Of a stretch of 64,000 nucleotides of DNA, positions 53,382-61,709 are shown in pieces (within the stretch, counting starts at the first letter, position 1; every line of letters starts with the position of its first letter). Location of the stretch: positions 248,001-312,000 of the forward strand of contig CAZDWC010000003.1 in assembly GCA_964509075.1 (NCBI GenBank), given 5' to 3'. A program made the position numbers and the translations under genes. Source of the DNA: UBA7239 sp964509075 (lineage in GTDB: Bacteria > Pseudomonadota > Gammaproteobacteria > Pseudomonadales > UBA7239). The notes beneath the pieces were generated by a model, which ran no database searches, was not told where the DNA came from, and worked only from the letters and a program-made list of their open reading frames with translations.

Positions 53382-55148
53382 TTGAAAATTCGCTCGTGGC
53401 TTACAGTGAATCTGTTTTTTGCAATGTTGGCTGCGGGAGTGGTTTTCATATCTGCATTGGCCGGCAGTGTGCGTTTTCTGCGCGCAGGTCCCGGTTTTGA
53501 TTACTGGACAGATGCAATGCCGTTTTTGCAGGCGGCGATCGAGGGGCCGTGGTCATGGCCATTGTTGTGGCAAATTACTGCTGGCGCGCATTGTCTGGTT
53601 GTGCCGCGGTTGCTGTTTCTGCTGGAATGGCAGCTTGATGATTTCCGTAATTACATGATGCTTGCCACAGCCTGGTTGCTGTTGTTGGGTAGTGGCGTGA
53701 TTATCTTGCGCGCTGTTTGGCAGGAAAAAACGCTGGATGCCCATTCACGTGGGTTGTGTGTATTTCTTGTGTTCATGGCATTGGGATCTGCCCAGCACAT
53801 GAATAACCTCGCCTACAGCTTCAATATTCAATGGACGCTGTCGCTTTTTCTAAGTCTGTTGCTGATCCATCTGGTTGTGACGGCTGCCCGTGATGGTGCA
53901 GCGGCAAGTGCCTGGCGGGTAGTGTCGGCCATTGTGGTTGCTGTCCTGTTGGTCTTTTCCAATTTCACCTTGCCGGCGCTGCTTGCCTGTATGCTGGTAT
54001 TGCTGTCGGGTTTGCGTGTTCGCCGGCTTTTCACATTCGCGATTTTATCGGGTGTTGTTATCGCTGGTTTTTGTTACATCCGCATGCTGCCGGTTGCCAA
54101 AGATGTCTCGCATCTGTGGTCTGTCTTGATCAGTGGCGAGGGATCAGTTACAGGATTTTTAAGTGTTCTTCAGGCTCTGCTGCATTTCAGTTTGCTTTAT
54201 ATGGGGGCACCTCTTGCGGAATTGCATAAGTCCGCCGCTGTTGTTCTTGCGTCAATTGCCTTGCTGTTTTGTGGCTATGTGTTTTGGGAGAGACGCCTGA
54301 AAGGTGGGCATCTGGTCTTTGAGGGCGTTTTATTCTGGTTGGCAATAGGTTATGCCGCTTTTGCATTCGGCATGGCATTTTCAACAGCCATTGGTCGCAT
54401 TGTCGCCTTTGATCTGGCTTTCAGTCCGCGTTTCCGCACGACAATAATGCCTTTCCTCATGCTTGTCGCAATGCTGTGGGTTTGCCGGATGCAGGTGTGG
54501 TCTGGCCTGGCTCGTGTTGCAGGATCATTTGTGCTGGTAATCCTGACACTGATTGTTGTCTTGCCCGGACACGCTCGGCTTCTCCATCAGTTCAGTGATG
54601 AATACGATCAATACGTTACTCCCAATATTGCACTGGCTGTCGGATTGACGCATGTAGACGTGGTGCATCAGGCCAGAGTGGGTGCATTCTGGAAAACCGA
54701 TAACGAACAGATGTTGCGCTACAGGGATTTTTTGCGCAATTATCGCCGTGCCGTTTATGCCACACCTTTCTTTGGGCAATTGGGAAATAAGCTGGATGTG
54801 CCTGAAAAATTGGCGCAAGGTTTTTCGCAGAATGTGTCCGCGAATGTCGAGGCATTGCCTGGTGGGGGCTACCGGTGGCGAGGCTATACGGATCAGTGTG
54901 GCAGCGATGGGCGTGTTGCTGTGCTGGATGCCAATGGTGTAGTTATGGGTAGTGGCACAGTTGCGCGAAAATTGCCAGATGATAGCTGGCGAGCGATTTA
55001 CCGTGTCCTTCTTCCGTTGTGTCAATCAGGAAAGCCTGTCTTGTGGACGGCTTTCCTGCCTGCTAATGCTCAGTCTGCTGAAAAGGTGTCTGCAGTTACG
55101 TTTTCAGATAATGGCCCGGTGTTGTTGGCGGAAACAGTATTGCCCTGA
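53382..55148 (+). CDS. polytopic membrane protein of unknown function
   Basis: About 588 residues with roughly eleven hydrophobic segments (first helix SWLTVNLFFAMLAAGVVFIS) and a soluble C-terminal region of about 150 residues that ends in a beta-rich stretch (GGGYRWRGYTDQCGSDGRVAV onward). The arrangement is that of O-antigen polymerase or glycosyltransferase-type membrane proteins but no diagnostic motif is seen, so I do not assign a function. The TTG at 53382 follows AGGGG and gives a start directly before the first helix; the open frame back to 53244 contains an ATG at 53301 as an alternative. Sixteen bases before the aldehyde dehydrogenase gene. Confidence 0.7.
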   Translation: MKIRSWLTVNLFFAMLAAGVVFISALAGSVRFLRAGPGFDYWTDAMPFLQAAIEGPWSWPLLWQITAGAHCLVVPRLLFLLEWQLDDFRNYMMLATAWLLLLGSGVIILRAVWQEKTLDAHSRGLCVFLVFMALGSAQHMNNLAYSFNIQWTLSLFLSLLLIHLVVTAARDGAAASAWRVVSAIVVAVLLVFSNFTLPALLACMLVLLSGLRVRRLFTFAILSGVVIAGFCYIRMLPVAKDVSHLWSVLISGEGSVTGFLSVLQALLHFSLLYMGAPLAELHKSAAVVLASIALLFCGYVFWERRLKGGHLVFEGVLFWLAIGYAAFAFGMAFSTAIGRIVAFDLAFSPRFRTTIMPFLMLVAMLWVCRMQVWSGLARVAGSFVLVILTLIVVLPGHARLLHQFSDEYDQYVTPNIALAVGLTHVDVVHQARVGAFWKTDNEQMLRYRDFLRNYRRAVYATPFFGQLGNKLDVPEKLAQGFSQNVSANVEALPGGGYRWRGYTDQCGSDGRVAVLDANGVVMGSGTVARKLPDDSWRAIYRVLLPLCQSGKPVLWTAFLPANAQSAEKVSAVTFSDNGPVLLAETVLP

Positions 55149-55164
55149 ATTTGAGGATAGATAG

Positions 55165-56604
55165 ATGAATACAACACAGGTGGAAAAATTGTCTGTGATG
55201 CTGGATCGCCAGCGACGTGCCTTCGAGCGTGAGCAGGTGGTCAGTGCAGAAACGCGCATTAATCGAATTGATCGTGTGATCAGCCTGTTGGTGGACAACC
55301 AGCAAATCCTCTGTGAAGCCACATCGGCCGATTTCGGTCATCGCTCTTTGCATCAGGCGCGCATGGCGGATATTTTCGGTTCGCTGGGTTCGCTCAAATA
55401 TGCGAAGAAACATGTGCGTCGCTGGATGCAGCCGGAAAAGCGCAAGGTTGATCCGCCGCTGAATATTCTCGGAGCCAAAGCACGCGTGCATTACCAGCCG
55501 AAAGGAATTGTCGGTGCTATCGCGACCTGGAATTTTCCGGTGTGGGTGCCCATGAGTCCGCTGGGTGCCATTTTCGGTGCCGGCAATCGTTGCATGCTGA
55601 AATTGTCCGAGTTCACGCCGCACACGTCTGCCTTGCTGCAAAAACTGATTGCGCAGTATTTTGATCCGGAAGAACTGGTGGCGATAACCGGGGAGCAGGA
55701 TGTAGGTGCTGCGTTTGCCGCGCTGCCATTTGATCATCTGTTGTTTACCGGTGCGACCAGTGTTGGCAAGCACATTCTGCATGCGGCGGCAGACAATCTG
55801 GTACCGGTGACGCTGGAACTCGGCGGCAAGTCACCGGTGGTGGTCGGGCGCAATGCTGATCTGAAAAAAGCGGCGAAGGCGATTGCGATCGGCAAGTCGC
55901 TCAACATGGGGCAGGTGTGTCTGTCGCCGGATTATATTCTTGTACATCATCAATCATTGAATGAATTGATTGCTGAACTGGAGCGTGCGTTCGCGGAACT
56001 GTTTCCGACCATGCGCGACAATCCGGATTACACATCGGTGATCAATGCACGGCATCATGCGCGCTTGCAATCCTATCTCGAGGATGCGCGTGAACAGGAA
56101 GGGGAGATTCGCGTCATCAATCCGGCGAAGGAAAGTTTCGCCATGCAGCGCGAGGGTGTATACAAAATGCCGCCGACCCTGGTGATCGAACCCAAGTCGT
56201 CAATGAAAATCATGCAGGAAGAAATTTTCGGGCCGTTGTTGCCGATGAAGAGCTACCAGCATATTGATGACGCGATTGATTACATCAACGCTCGCCCGCG
56301 CCCCTTGGCCTTGTATCTGTTCAGCGATGACAAGCGCGAGCAGGAACGTGTGTTGTCGCGCACCATTTCCGGCGGGGTTACCGTCAATGATGTTATCCAG
56401 CATATCAGCTGTGAGGATCTGCCGTTTGGCGGCATCGGCGCCAGTGGCATGGGCAATTACCATGGCGTGGAAGGCTTCAAAACGTTCAGTCATGCGCGTG
56501 CGGTCTACACGCAAGCGCGCATCAACATGATGCAACTGGTGGGTATGTTGCCGCCTTACGGTGACAAGGTCAGTAAGATCCTGGATTCCATGATCAAGAA
56601 ATAG
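55165..56604 (+). CDS. coniferyl-aldehyde-dehydrogenase-like enzyme
   Basis: A 479-residue NAD(P)-dependent aldehyde dehydrogenase of the coniferyl aldehyde dehydrogenase group. The catalytic Cys is in NMGQVCLSPDYILV, the general-base Glu in VTLELGGKSPVVV and the cofactor loop in FTGATSVGKHILH. The C-terminus overlaps the convergent dnaQ by 11 bp. Substrate is unproven; no other aromatic-degradation genes are nearby. Confidence 0.88.
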   Translation: MNTTQVEKLSVMLDRQRRAFEREQVVSAETRINRIDRVISLLVDNQQILCEATSADFGHRSLHQARMADIFGSLGSLKYAKKHVRRWMQPEKRKVDPPLNILGAKARVHYQPKGIVGAIATWNFPVWVPMSPLGAIFGAGNRCMLKLSEFTPHTSALLQKLIAQYFDPEELVAITGEQDVGAAFAALPFDHLLFTGATSVGKHILHAAADNLVPVTLELGGKSPVVVGRNADLKKAAKAIAIGKSLNMGQVCLSPDYILVHHQSLNELIAELERAFAELFPTMRDNPDYTSVINARHHARLQSYLEDAREQEGEIRVINPAKESFAMQREGVYKMPPTLVIEPKSSMKIMQEEIFGPLLPMKSYQHIDDAIDYINARPRPLALYLFSDDKREQERVLSRTISGGVTVNDVIQHISCEDLPFGGIGASGMGNYHGVEGFKTFSHARAVYTQARINMMQLVGMLPPYGDKVSKILDSMIKK

Positions 56605-57325
56605 CACCGGCATCCCACAGGCAGCTGCCGGCTTTTTTGCGAATGGCTGCCAGTCGCTCTTCGTGCGCAGTGAGCTCTTCCGTGCTTGCGGGCAATAATT
56701 GCAATGCGGCGGCCAGTTGTGGTGAAACCGGGCGGCGCTCAATGTCGCGGTTGCTGCGATTGTTGCCGCCGTCCGTGCCGGATTGCGCGCCCAATGCCAG
56801 GCTGACCTGTCCGCCTGTCATGGCGAGATAGACATCGGCCAGGATTTCCGCATCGAGCAGTGCGCCGTGCAATTCGCGATGGCCGTTGTCAACGTCGTAG
56901 CGTTTGCACAGCGCGTCGAGATTGTTTTTCTGGCCGGGATGACGTTCGCGTGCCATGACCAGTGTGTCTGTTATGGCGCATATTTCCTTGATGGCAAACG
57001 CAGTGTTGCGTACACGTGTCACTTCGGCATTGATGAAACCGGTATCGAACGGTGCGTTATGGATGACGAGCTCGGCGCCGGAAACAAATGCCAGGAACTC
57101 TTCCATGATTTGTGCGAACACCGGTTTATCGGCGAGAAATTCATTGGTGATACCGTGCACGGCAATGGCGCCGGCATCGATTTCGCGTTCGGGGTTGATG
57201 TACTGGTGATAGTGGCGGCCGGTCAGTTTGCGGCCGATCATTTCCACACAACCAATTTCGATGATGCGATGACCTTGTGCCGGGTCAAGGCCTGTGGTTT
57301 CGGTGTCGAGAATAATCTTGCGCAT
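56594..57325 (-). CDS. dnaQ: DNA polymerase III epsilon subunit (proofreading exonuclease)
   Basis: A 243-residue DnaQ. The three exonuclease motifs are visible: ILDTETTGLDP, VIHNAPFDTGFI and HGALLDAEILADVYL, the last with His and Asp. A C-terminal tail of about 55 residues should bind the polymerase alpha subunit. The gene follows rnhA on the same strand with a 20-base gap, the order known from E. coli, although there they are divergent. Confidence 0.96.
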   Translation of the reverse strand: MRKIILDTETTGLDPAQGHRIIEIGCVEMIGRKLTGRHYHQYINPEREIDAGAIAVHGITNEFLADKPVFAQIMEEFLAFVSGAELVIHNAPFDTGFINAEVTRVRNTAFAIKEICAITDTLVMARERHPGQKNNLDALCKRYDVDNGHRELHGALLDAEILADVYLAMTGGQVSLALGAQSGTDGGNNRSNRDIERRPVSPQLAAALQLLPASTEELTAHEERLAAIRKKAGSCLWDAGAIS

Positions 57326-57345
57326 GGATGATCGGCTTCCGGTTT

Positions 57346-57789
57346 TCAGTGTGTGCGTGGCAATTCATCAATGGCGCGGTTGGCCAGTTGATCACAGCGT
57401 TCATTTTCAGCGTGGCCGCTGTGGCCCTTGACCCAATGCCAGTTGATCTGGTGATGCGCAGTGGCGTTATCCAGTCGTTGCCATAAATCCTGATTCTTGA
57501 CCGGTTTTTTATCGCTGGTGCGCCAGCCGTTTTTTTTCCAGTTGTGCATCCAGCTAGTGACACCTTGACGAACATATTGTGAGTCAGTGGTCAATTCAAC
57601 ACTGCATGCTTCTTTCAGTGTTTCCAGCGCCATGATGGCGGCCATCAACTCCATGCGGTTGTTGGTGGTATCGGTTTCCGCGCCGTACAGTTCGCGTTCG
57701 TGCTGGCCGTAGCGCAGTACCGCGCCCCAGCCGCCGGGACCGGGATTGCCACGGCAGGCGCCGTCAGTAAATATTTCGACGATTTTCAT
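57346..57789 (-). CDS. rnhA: ribonuclease HI
   Basis: A 147-residue RNase HI that removes RNA from RNA/DNA hybrids. The active-site acidic residues are in IFTDGACRGNPGPGGWGAVL, NRMELMAAIMALETLK, ELTTDSQYVRQG and GHAENERCDQLAN. It lies between the methyltransferase gene and dnaQ, 11 bases after the former. Confidence 0.97.
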   Translation of the reverse strand: MKIVEIFTDGACRGNPGPGGWGAVLRYGQHERELYGAETDTTNNRMELMAAIMALETLKEACSVELTTDSQYVRQGVTSWMHNWKKNGWRTSDKKPVKNQDLWQRLDNATAHHQINWHWVKGHSGHAENERCDQLANRAIDELPRTH

Positions 57790-57800
57790 GGTGGTTGGAT

Positions 57801-58595
57801 TCAGTGCAAGGTATCACGTGGTTGACGCGACGGTGCCAGTGGACGCGGAGCCAATGCAGCCAACGGGTTGCGCAAAGCCAGTTTTTCCCATGGGGAATGG
57901 ATAGGGCGGACGCCGGCGACGGTTTTGCGCGCCAGTACAAAATAAATCGATCCCCATGGCGGTTGCGCGCCCCAGCACAGTCTTTCAAACCATTGCAGAC
58001 TGCGGTTGGCCGTTTCGCCGAGTTGAGGGGGTACGAATACTGTGTGGCGCGATTTGATGATTTCGAAGTCGAGCAGTTTCAGCCAGTCGTGCAGGCGCAG
58101 CACACCCATGAATGCATGGCTGGCTACCGGATCATTGCGCAGGCGGCTGGTGAGCCACTGTTGCATGCCGAGCGCACTCCAGCGCTGGAAACCAAAGATC
58201 AGTACATGGCCATAGGGAATCAGCACTCTTGCGGTTTCACGCAGCAGCTGATGCGGGTCTTCGCTGTAATCCAGGCTGTGATGCAGTACAGCGACATCCA
58301 CGGCTTCGCTTTCAATGGGCAGCGCATGCAATTCGGCACAGGCGGTGACCTGTGGTGTGCGAGCTGTCGGGCAGATGGCAAAACGGTGGTGGATGGGGCT
58401 GGCAGCGGCCAGATCCAGTGTCGGGCAGACACCGAGCGACATCAGGTGATAGCCAAACAGTTGCGGCAGGTGATGATCCAGCAATTGCTTCTCTCGTTGC
58501 CAGATGCGCTGGCCGGTGTCACTGGTGTACCAGCTTGCCAGCGCATCCAGACGTGACGCCAGTGGCCACTGCTTCACGTCTTCATGTATGTTCAT
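57801..58595 (-). CDS. YafS-like SAM-dependent methyltransferase
   Basis: A 264-residue class I methyltransferase in the position of E. coli yafS beside rnhA. The fold is suggested by FGYHLMSLGVCPTLDLAAASP, the conserved VDVAVLHHSLDYSEDPHQLLRETARV and YGHVLIFGFQRWS; the Gly-rich SAM loop is degenerate. The target is not known. ATG overlaps the DedA gene stop as ATGA at 58592-58595. Confidence 0.85.
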   Translation of the reverse strand: MNIHEDVKQWPLASRLDALASWYTSDTGQRIWQREKQLLDHHLPQLFGYHLMSLGVCPTLDLAAASPIHHRFAICPTARTPQVTACAELHALPIESEAVDVAVLHHSLDYSEDPHQLLRETARVLIPYGHVLIFGFQRWSALGMQQWLTSRLRNDPVASHAFMGVLRLHDWLKLLDFEIIKSRHTVFVPPQLGETANRSLQWFERLCWGAQPPWGSIYFVLARKTVAGVRPIHSPWEKLALRNPLAALAPRPLAPSRQPRDTLH

Positions 58596-59236
58596 GCTGC
58601 GGTCTTGTCTCCGCCCAGCTTGTGTTTGAGCACCTCGATGGCGATGGGCAGCAGCGAGATGGCAATCACCGCCAGTACCACCATTTCAAAATGTTTCTGC
58701 ACCCAGGGGATGTTGCCGAAGTAGACGCCGGCACCCAGGCAGATGGGTACCCACAGTGCTGAACCGATGCAGCTGAACAGGATATAGCGCGGGTAGGGCA
58801 TCTTGCCGACACCTGCCACAAATGGGGCAAATGTGCGCACGATGGGCACAAAGCGCGCCATGATTACGGCGCGCGAACCGTAGCGGTTGTAGAATTGTTC
58901 GGTTCTCTCCAGATGTTTCTTGTTAAAGAAAACCGAGTCTTCAAAGCGGAACACGCGCGGGCCGATGATGCGGCCGGCCCAGTAATTGACGTTGTCACCA
59001 CAGAAGGCGGCGAGGGCAATGATGGCGCCACACAGCCAGGGGTCGAGCTTGCCAGTGGATGCGGCAATGGCGCCAGTGGCAAACAACAGGGAGTCGCCGG
59101 GAAGGAAGGGGGTTACCACCAGACCGGTTTCGGCAAAGACAATGATAAAGAGGATGGCGTAGACCCACACGCCATACAGCTCCACCAGCTGCGCAAGGTG
59201 ATCGTTGATATGCAAGACAAAATCAATAGGATTCAT
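58592..59236 (-). CDS. DedA-family membrane protein
   Basis: A 214-residue inner-membrane protein of the DedA/VTT family (YqjA/YghB group), linked in E. coli to membrane homeostasis and undecaprenyl phosphate recycling. Characteristic are ETGLVVTPFLPGDSLLFATGA and the ARFVPIVRTFAPFVAG motif. About five hydrophobic segments. First gene of the methyltransferase-rnhA-dnaQ run and the last chromosomal gene before the integrated element. Confidence 0.93.
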   Translation of the reverse strand: MNPIDFVLHINDHLAQLVELYGVWVYAILFIIVFAETGLVVTPFLPGDSLLFATGAIAASTGKLDPWLCGAIIALAAFCGDNVNYWAGRIIGPRVFRFEDSVFFNKKHLERTEQFYNRYGSRAVIMARFVPIVRTFAPFVAGVGKMPYPRYILFSCIGSALWVPICLGAGVYFGNIPWVQKHFEMVVLAVIAISLLPIAIEVLKHKLGGDKTAA

Positions 59237-59337
59237 GCGGCCCCCGAGGTTTCAGTGGCGCGACCTTAACACAAGCACAGATCAGGAAACAGGTTTGAAA
59301 AGCGTGGAAATAGGCAGTGCTATGCCGGAGATTTGAA

Positions 59338-59391
59338 TGGTGCCCGAGGCCGGACTTGAACCGGCACGGGGTTGCCCCCGAGGGATTTTAA
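59338..59391 (-). tRNA. tRNA-Leu 3' fragment, attachment site (5' half missing)
   Basis: Read on the minus strand, the segment has the 3' side of the anticodon stem-loop (TTAAAATCCCT), a long variable arm typical of tRNA-Leu, the T arm with GGTTCAAGTCC, the acceptor strand CTCGGGCACCA and the encoded CCA. The anticodon-loop sequence fits anticodon UAA. Sequence beyond 59391 bears no resemblance to the 5' half, so this is a displaced tRNA 3' end of the kind left at one att site by a tyrosine-recombinase element. The full tRNA should lie at the element's other end. Confidence 0.85.
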
Positions 59392-59393
59392 GT

Positions 59394-60153
59394 TTTGTAT
59401 TTCGACACACTCTATTCAACATTTTTTAACTTACTTCTTGAATCAAAAGAGCTATTTTTGTGCATGCTCAACAGTCAGCTACATTGATCAACTGCTTTTG
59501 TAGACACCTTGTAGACCCGTAGACACTTCTAACGCAAGAAGTTTTCAGTCCCTTGCTGAAGCCATCTGTCCGTGGCACGAATGCCGAAAAAACTCGCAAC
59601 GCATTGAATGAAATAAAGAAAGCCTTCGGTCTGCGATCTCGCTTGATTCATAGCATATCAATCCGCTTCCATTATTGCCCGGATGCATCGAGGTCTGTTG
59701 CCGCATGAAGGCGCCGGAAAACAAGGGGTCCTTGTGGATTCTCGGTTCACTGATCGGCTTCCCGGAAGCCCCAAGGTGCACGAGAGCGGCGGGCGGGGAG
59801 GAGTGCTTTTTTTGAGGCTGCGGCGGCGCCTGGCGCGATGGAAACAGCCTGTGCATTGCGGTATCTGGGTACCTGAGGGCATTGGATCCATCGTGGCGCT
59901 ACGGGCTTGCCACAGGCCGGGATTCTCATGTCGTGCTTTATAATTTCTGTCTGTGTATCGGCAGCACCCACTGCATCCAAAGCGGGACGACAGCGCCAAG
60001 CAGCGCCCGCATGCTGGGTGTACCACGTCACAAACGGAAGGTTTCCGGCATGGCGCTTTGGCTTTGCTGTTACGGTCAAGCACTGTATTTCACGCAGTAA
60101 ATGCACGCGCGGCACCAGCTGCCGGCATTTGCTTATTTAATCCCGGCCTTGTG
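59394..60153. other. element border region without a confident gene
   Basis: About 760 bases. The first third is A+T-rich and holds the three GTAGAC repeats; from about 59680 it is G+C-rich and open in several frames at once. The plus frame 59907-60140 (77 codons, ATG start) and the frame that continues into the XRE gene (from 59953) resemble short ORFs called Ash/Icd-like in other prophages, but this rests on memory of such proteins and no conserved domain can be named. I list no gene with certainty. Confidence 0.4.
59500..59526. repeat. three GTAGAC direct repeats near the att site
   Basis: GTAGACAC (59500-59507), GTAGACCC (59511-59518) and GTAGACAC (59519-59526) lie about 110 bases inside the tRNA fragment. 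Repeats of this type near an att core can be integrase arm-binding sites; no integrase gene is present at this end. Confidence 0.55.
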
Positions 60154-60513
60154 ATGGCCAACTCCAACAACAAAAGGCCTAACGCAGGCCAAGTTGAACC
60201 CATGATTGACTTCAAAATCATCGGTCAACGGATTGCCCGCAGTATCAGAATCAATGGATTTTTAAGTCGATCAGCGTTTGCGCGGCATATAGAAATGCCG
60301 AAAGAAACGCTGAGAAATATTTGCAATGGCAAGCCGTGCTCACTGGTTTTACTCGCGCGCATTGCTCAGAATCTTAATGAAAGTCTTGATTTTCTTGTGT
60401 TCGGTAAAGATGCCGGAACTGATGATGTTGTTGCTATCGCAGCAAAAATAAAAAAACTTACACCGGAACAGCGCATATTGATTGCCGCGCTTGTTGATCA
60501 GCTATCAAAGTAG
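60154..60513 (+). CDS. XRE-family phage-type transcriptional regulator
   Basis: A 119-residue DNA-binding protein. The HTH is RIARSIRINGFLSRSAFARHIEMPKETLRNICNG in part (SRSAFARHIEMPKETLRNI), followed by SLVLLARIAQNLNESLDFLVFG and a C-terminal helix pair (KIKKLTPEQRILIAALVDQL) that may mediate dimerisation. ATG 60154 or the GTG just before it, or ATG 60202, could be the start. It is the likely element repressor and a candidate for binding the GACT/AGTC palindrome before radC. Confidence 0.83.
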   Translation: MANSNNKRPNAGQVEPMIDFKIIGQRIARSIRINGFLSRSAFARHIEMPKETLRNICNGKPCSLVLLARIAQNLNESLDFLVFGKDAGTDDVVAIAAKIKKLTPEQRILIAALVDQLSK

Positions 60514-60622
60514 TTTTTCTTTGTCAAACGCACGGTTTTGAATGGGTTTGCCGTTCCTAATTTCCATGCAGCATTATTCGCGGCCGGCACATGATGGCCG
60601 GCAAAGGAAAGGAGCAGCAAAA

Positions 60623-60823
60623 ATGCAGCAAGGTGATGATTTCAATGCAAGGCATGGAGATATTGAATGCCTGGTAACGTTGGCTGAGCGCCATTTTTCG
60701 GCATATATGTCTGACACAGGCATGGGCGATCATTTGATGGAAGACCGCCTGCTGGCCATGGTTAGCGTGCTGGCGGTCAGAACAAAAGTTTTGTGCAATA
60801 TTTCGTTTTTTGGCGCTGATTGA
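60623..60823 (+). CDS. small element protein of unknown function
   Basis: A 66-residue ORF with an excellent ribosome site (AGGAAAGGAG, eight bases before the ATG). The sequence HGDIECLVTLAERHFSAYMSD is not one I recognise. It sits between the XRE gene and radC on the same strand. The open frame reaches back to 60542 but the ribosome site supports 60623. Confidence 0.6.
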   Translation: MQQGDDFNARHGDIECLVTLAERHFSAYMSDTGMGDHLMEDRLLAMVSVLAVRTKVLCNISFFGAD

Positions 60824-60857
60824 TCTGCAGTTTTTCCGATTTTTTGCGCATGCAGTG

Positions 60858-60886
60858 TTGACGGATAGGACTAATAGTCCTAATAT
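60858..60886 (+). promoter_or_regulatory. sigma70-type promoter with GACT-AAT-AGTC operator in the spacer
   Basis: TTGACG (60858-60863) and TAATAT (60881-60886) are separated by exactly 17 bases. Within the spacer lies the palindrome AGGACTAATAGTCCT (60867-60881), whose core GACT-NNN-AGTC is the C-box shape bound by XRE-type controller proteins. A repressor on it would block RNA polymerase. It precedes radC by about 50 bases. Confidence 0.72.
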
Positions 60887-60935
60887 ATCCCCAACGTCTA
60901 GCGATAACCGCAGGACAAAACCGGGGAAGCCACCG

Positions 60936-61379
60936 ATGACCAAGCAAGAAAAAATCATTGTAGAAAAAGCTGTTGCCATTCTGGCGCGCGAATTGAAATC
61001 AGGCGCAGCAATCAGCAGCCCTGAAGCTGCTCGCCAGTTCGCGCAGCTTTCACTTGCCGCTTTTGATCGTGAAGTATTCGGCATGATGGTGCTGGACACG
61101 CAGCACCAGATGCTGGCATTTGAAACCTTGTTTTTTGGCACGATTGATTCCGCCAGCGTGTACCCGCGCGAAGTGGTCAAAAGCGTGCTGGCACACAACG
61201 GCGCCGCTGTGATCTTTGCTCACAACCACCCATCAGGCAATCACAACCCAAGCCAAGCCGATGAACGCATCACGCTGCGCCTGCGCGATGCGTTGGCGCT
61301 GATTGATGTGCGCGTGCTGGATCACATCGTGGTCAGCCATACCGGCACTACCAGCATGGCGGAGCGCGGGCTTTTATAG
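60936..61379 (+). CDS. radC: RadC/JAB-domain (UPF0758) protein
   Basis: A 147-residue protein with the JAMM metal-site pattern HNHPSGNHNPSQAD and the upstream EVFGMMVLDTQHQML. It lacks the N-terminal helix-hairpin-helix of chromosomal RadC, like the short RadC proteins common on prophages, conjugative elements and islands. Function is unknown; the family was once linked wrongly to recombination repair. ATG 60936 follows GGGGAAG; the frame to 60810 is rejected. The promoter just upstream carries the C-box palindrome. Confidence 0.9.
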   Translation: MTKQEKIIVEKAVAILARELKSGAAISSPEAARQFAQLSLAAFDREVFGMMVLDTQHQMLAFETLFFGTIDSASVYPREVVKSVLAHNGAAVIFAHNHPSGNHNPSQADERITLRLRDALALIDVRVLDHIVVSHTGTTSMAERGLL

Positions 61380-61421
61380 CCCGCACCCCTGCCGCCCATT
61401 AACCCTAAAGGAATCGCTGCT

Positions 61422-61709
61422 ATGACAGAAACAGCCCCAACGTATTACCAGGCACCCAACACGCTGCCGCCAAAAACACTGCTGCCGTTTGCTGATCCCA
61501 ATTACCAGGCACCCACCTGGCAGGATGTGCGCACCTTGGTAAAAATGATCGGCCTAACAGGTGAGCAGGTAGCCAGCTTATTAGGCGTGGCGGCACGTAC
61601 AGTTAGAAAATGGCAAAGCCCGCCAGACAGTAGTAATCACACAGCAATTCCATATAGTGCGTGGAGGTTGATGCTAATTGAGGCTGGGGTTATTAAAAAT
61701 GGAAATTGA
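61422..61709 (+). CDS. helix-turn-helix element protein
   Basis: A 95-residue protein with a Pro-rich N-terminus (NTLPPKTLLPFADPNYQAP) and an HTH in LTGEQVASLLGVAARTVRKWQ, followed by IPYSAWRLMLIEAG. It resembles small phage or ICE regulators that sit beside radC. An AAAGGA site precedes the ATG. Its 3' end overlaps the next ORF by 11 bp, so the two may be translated together. Confidence 0.78.
   Translation: MTETAPTYYQAPNTLPPKTLLPFADPNYQAPTWQDVRTLVKMIGLTGEQVASLLGVAARTVRKWQSPPDSSNHTAIPYSAWRLMLIEAGVIKNGN

Noticed and set aside
59500..59526. CRISPR-like repeat reading of the GTAGAC octamers
   Set aside because: Only three short copies without spacers of constant length; no cas genes. Arm-type sites are a better reading.
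60542..60622. Upstream extension of the 66-residue element ORF
   Set aside because: The strong AGGAAAGGAG site directly ahead of 60623 argues for the shorter form.
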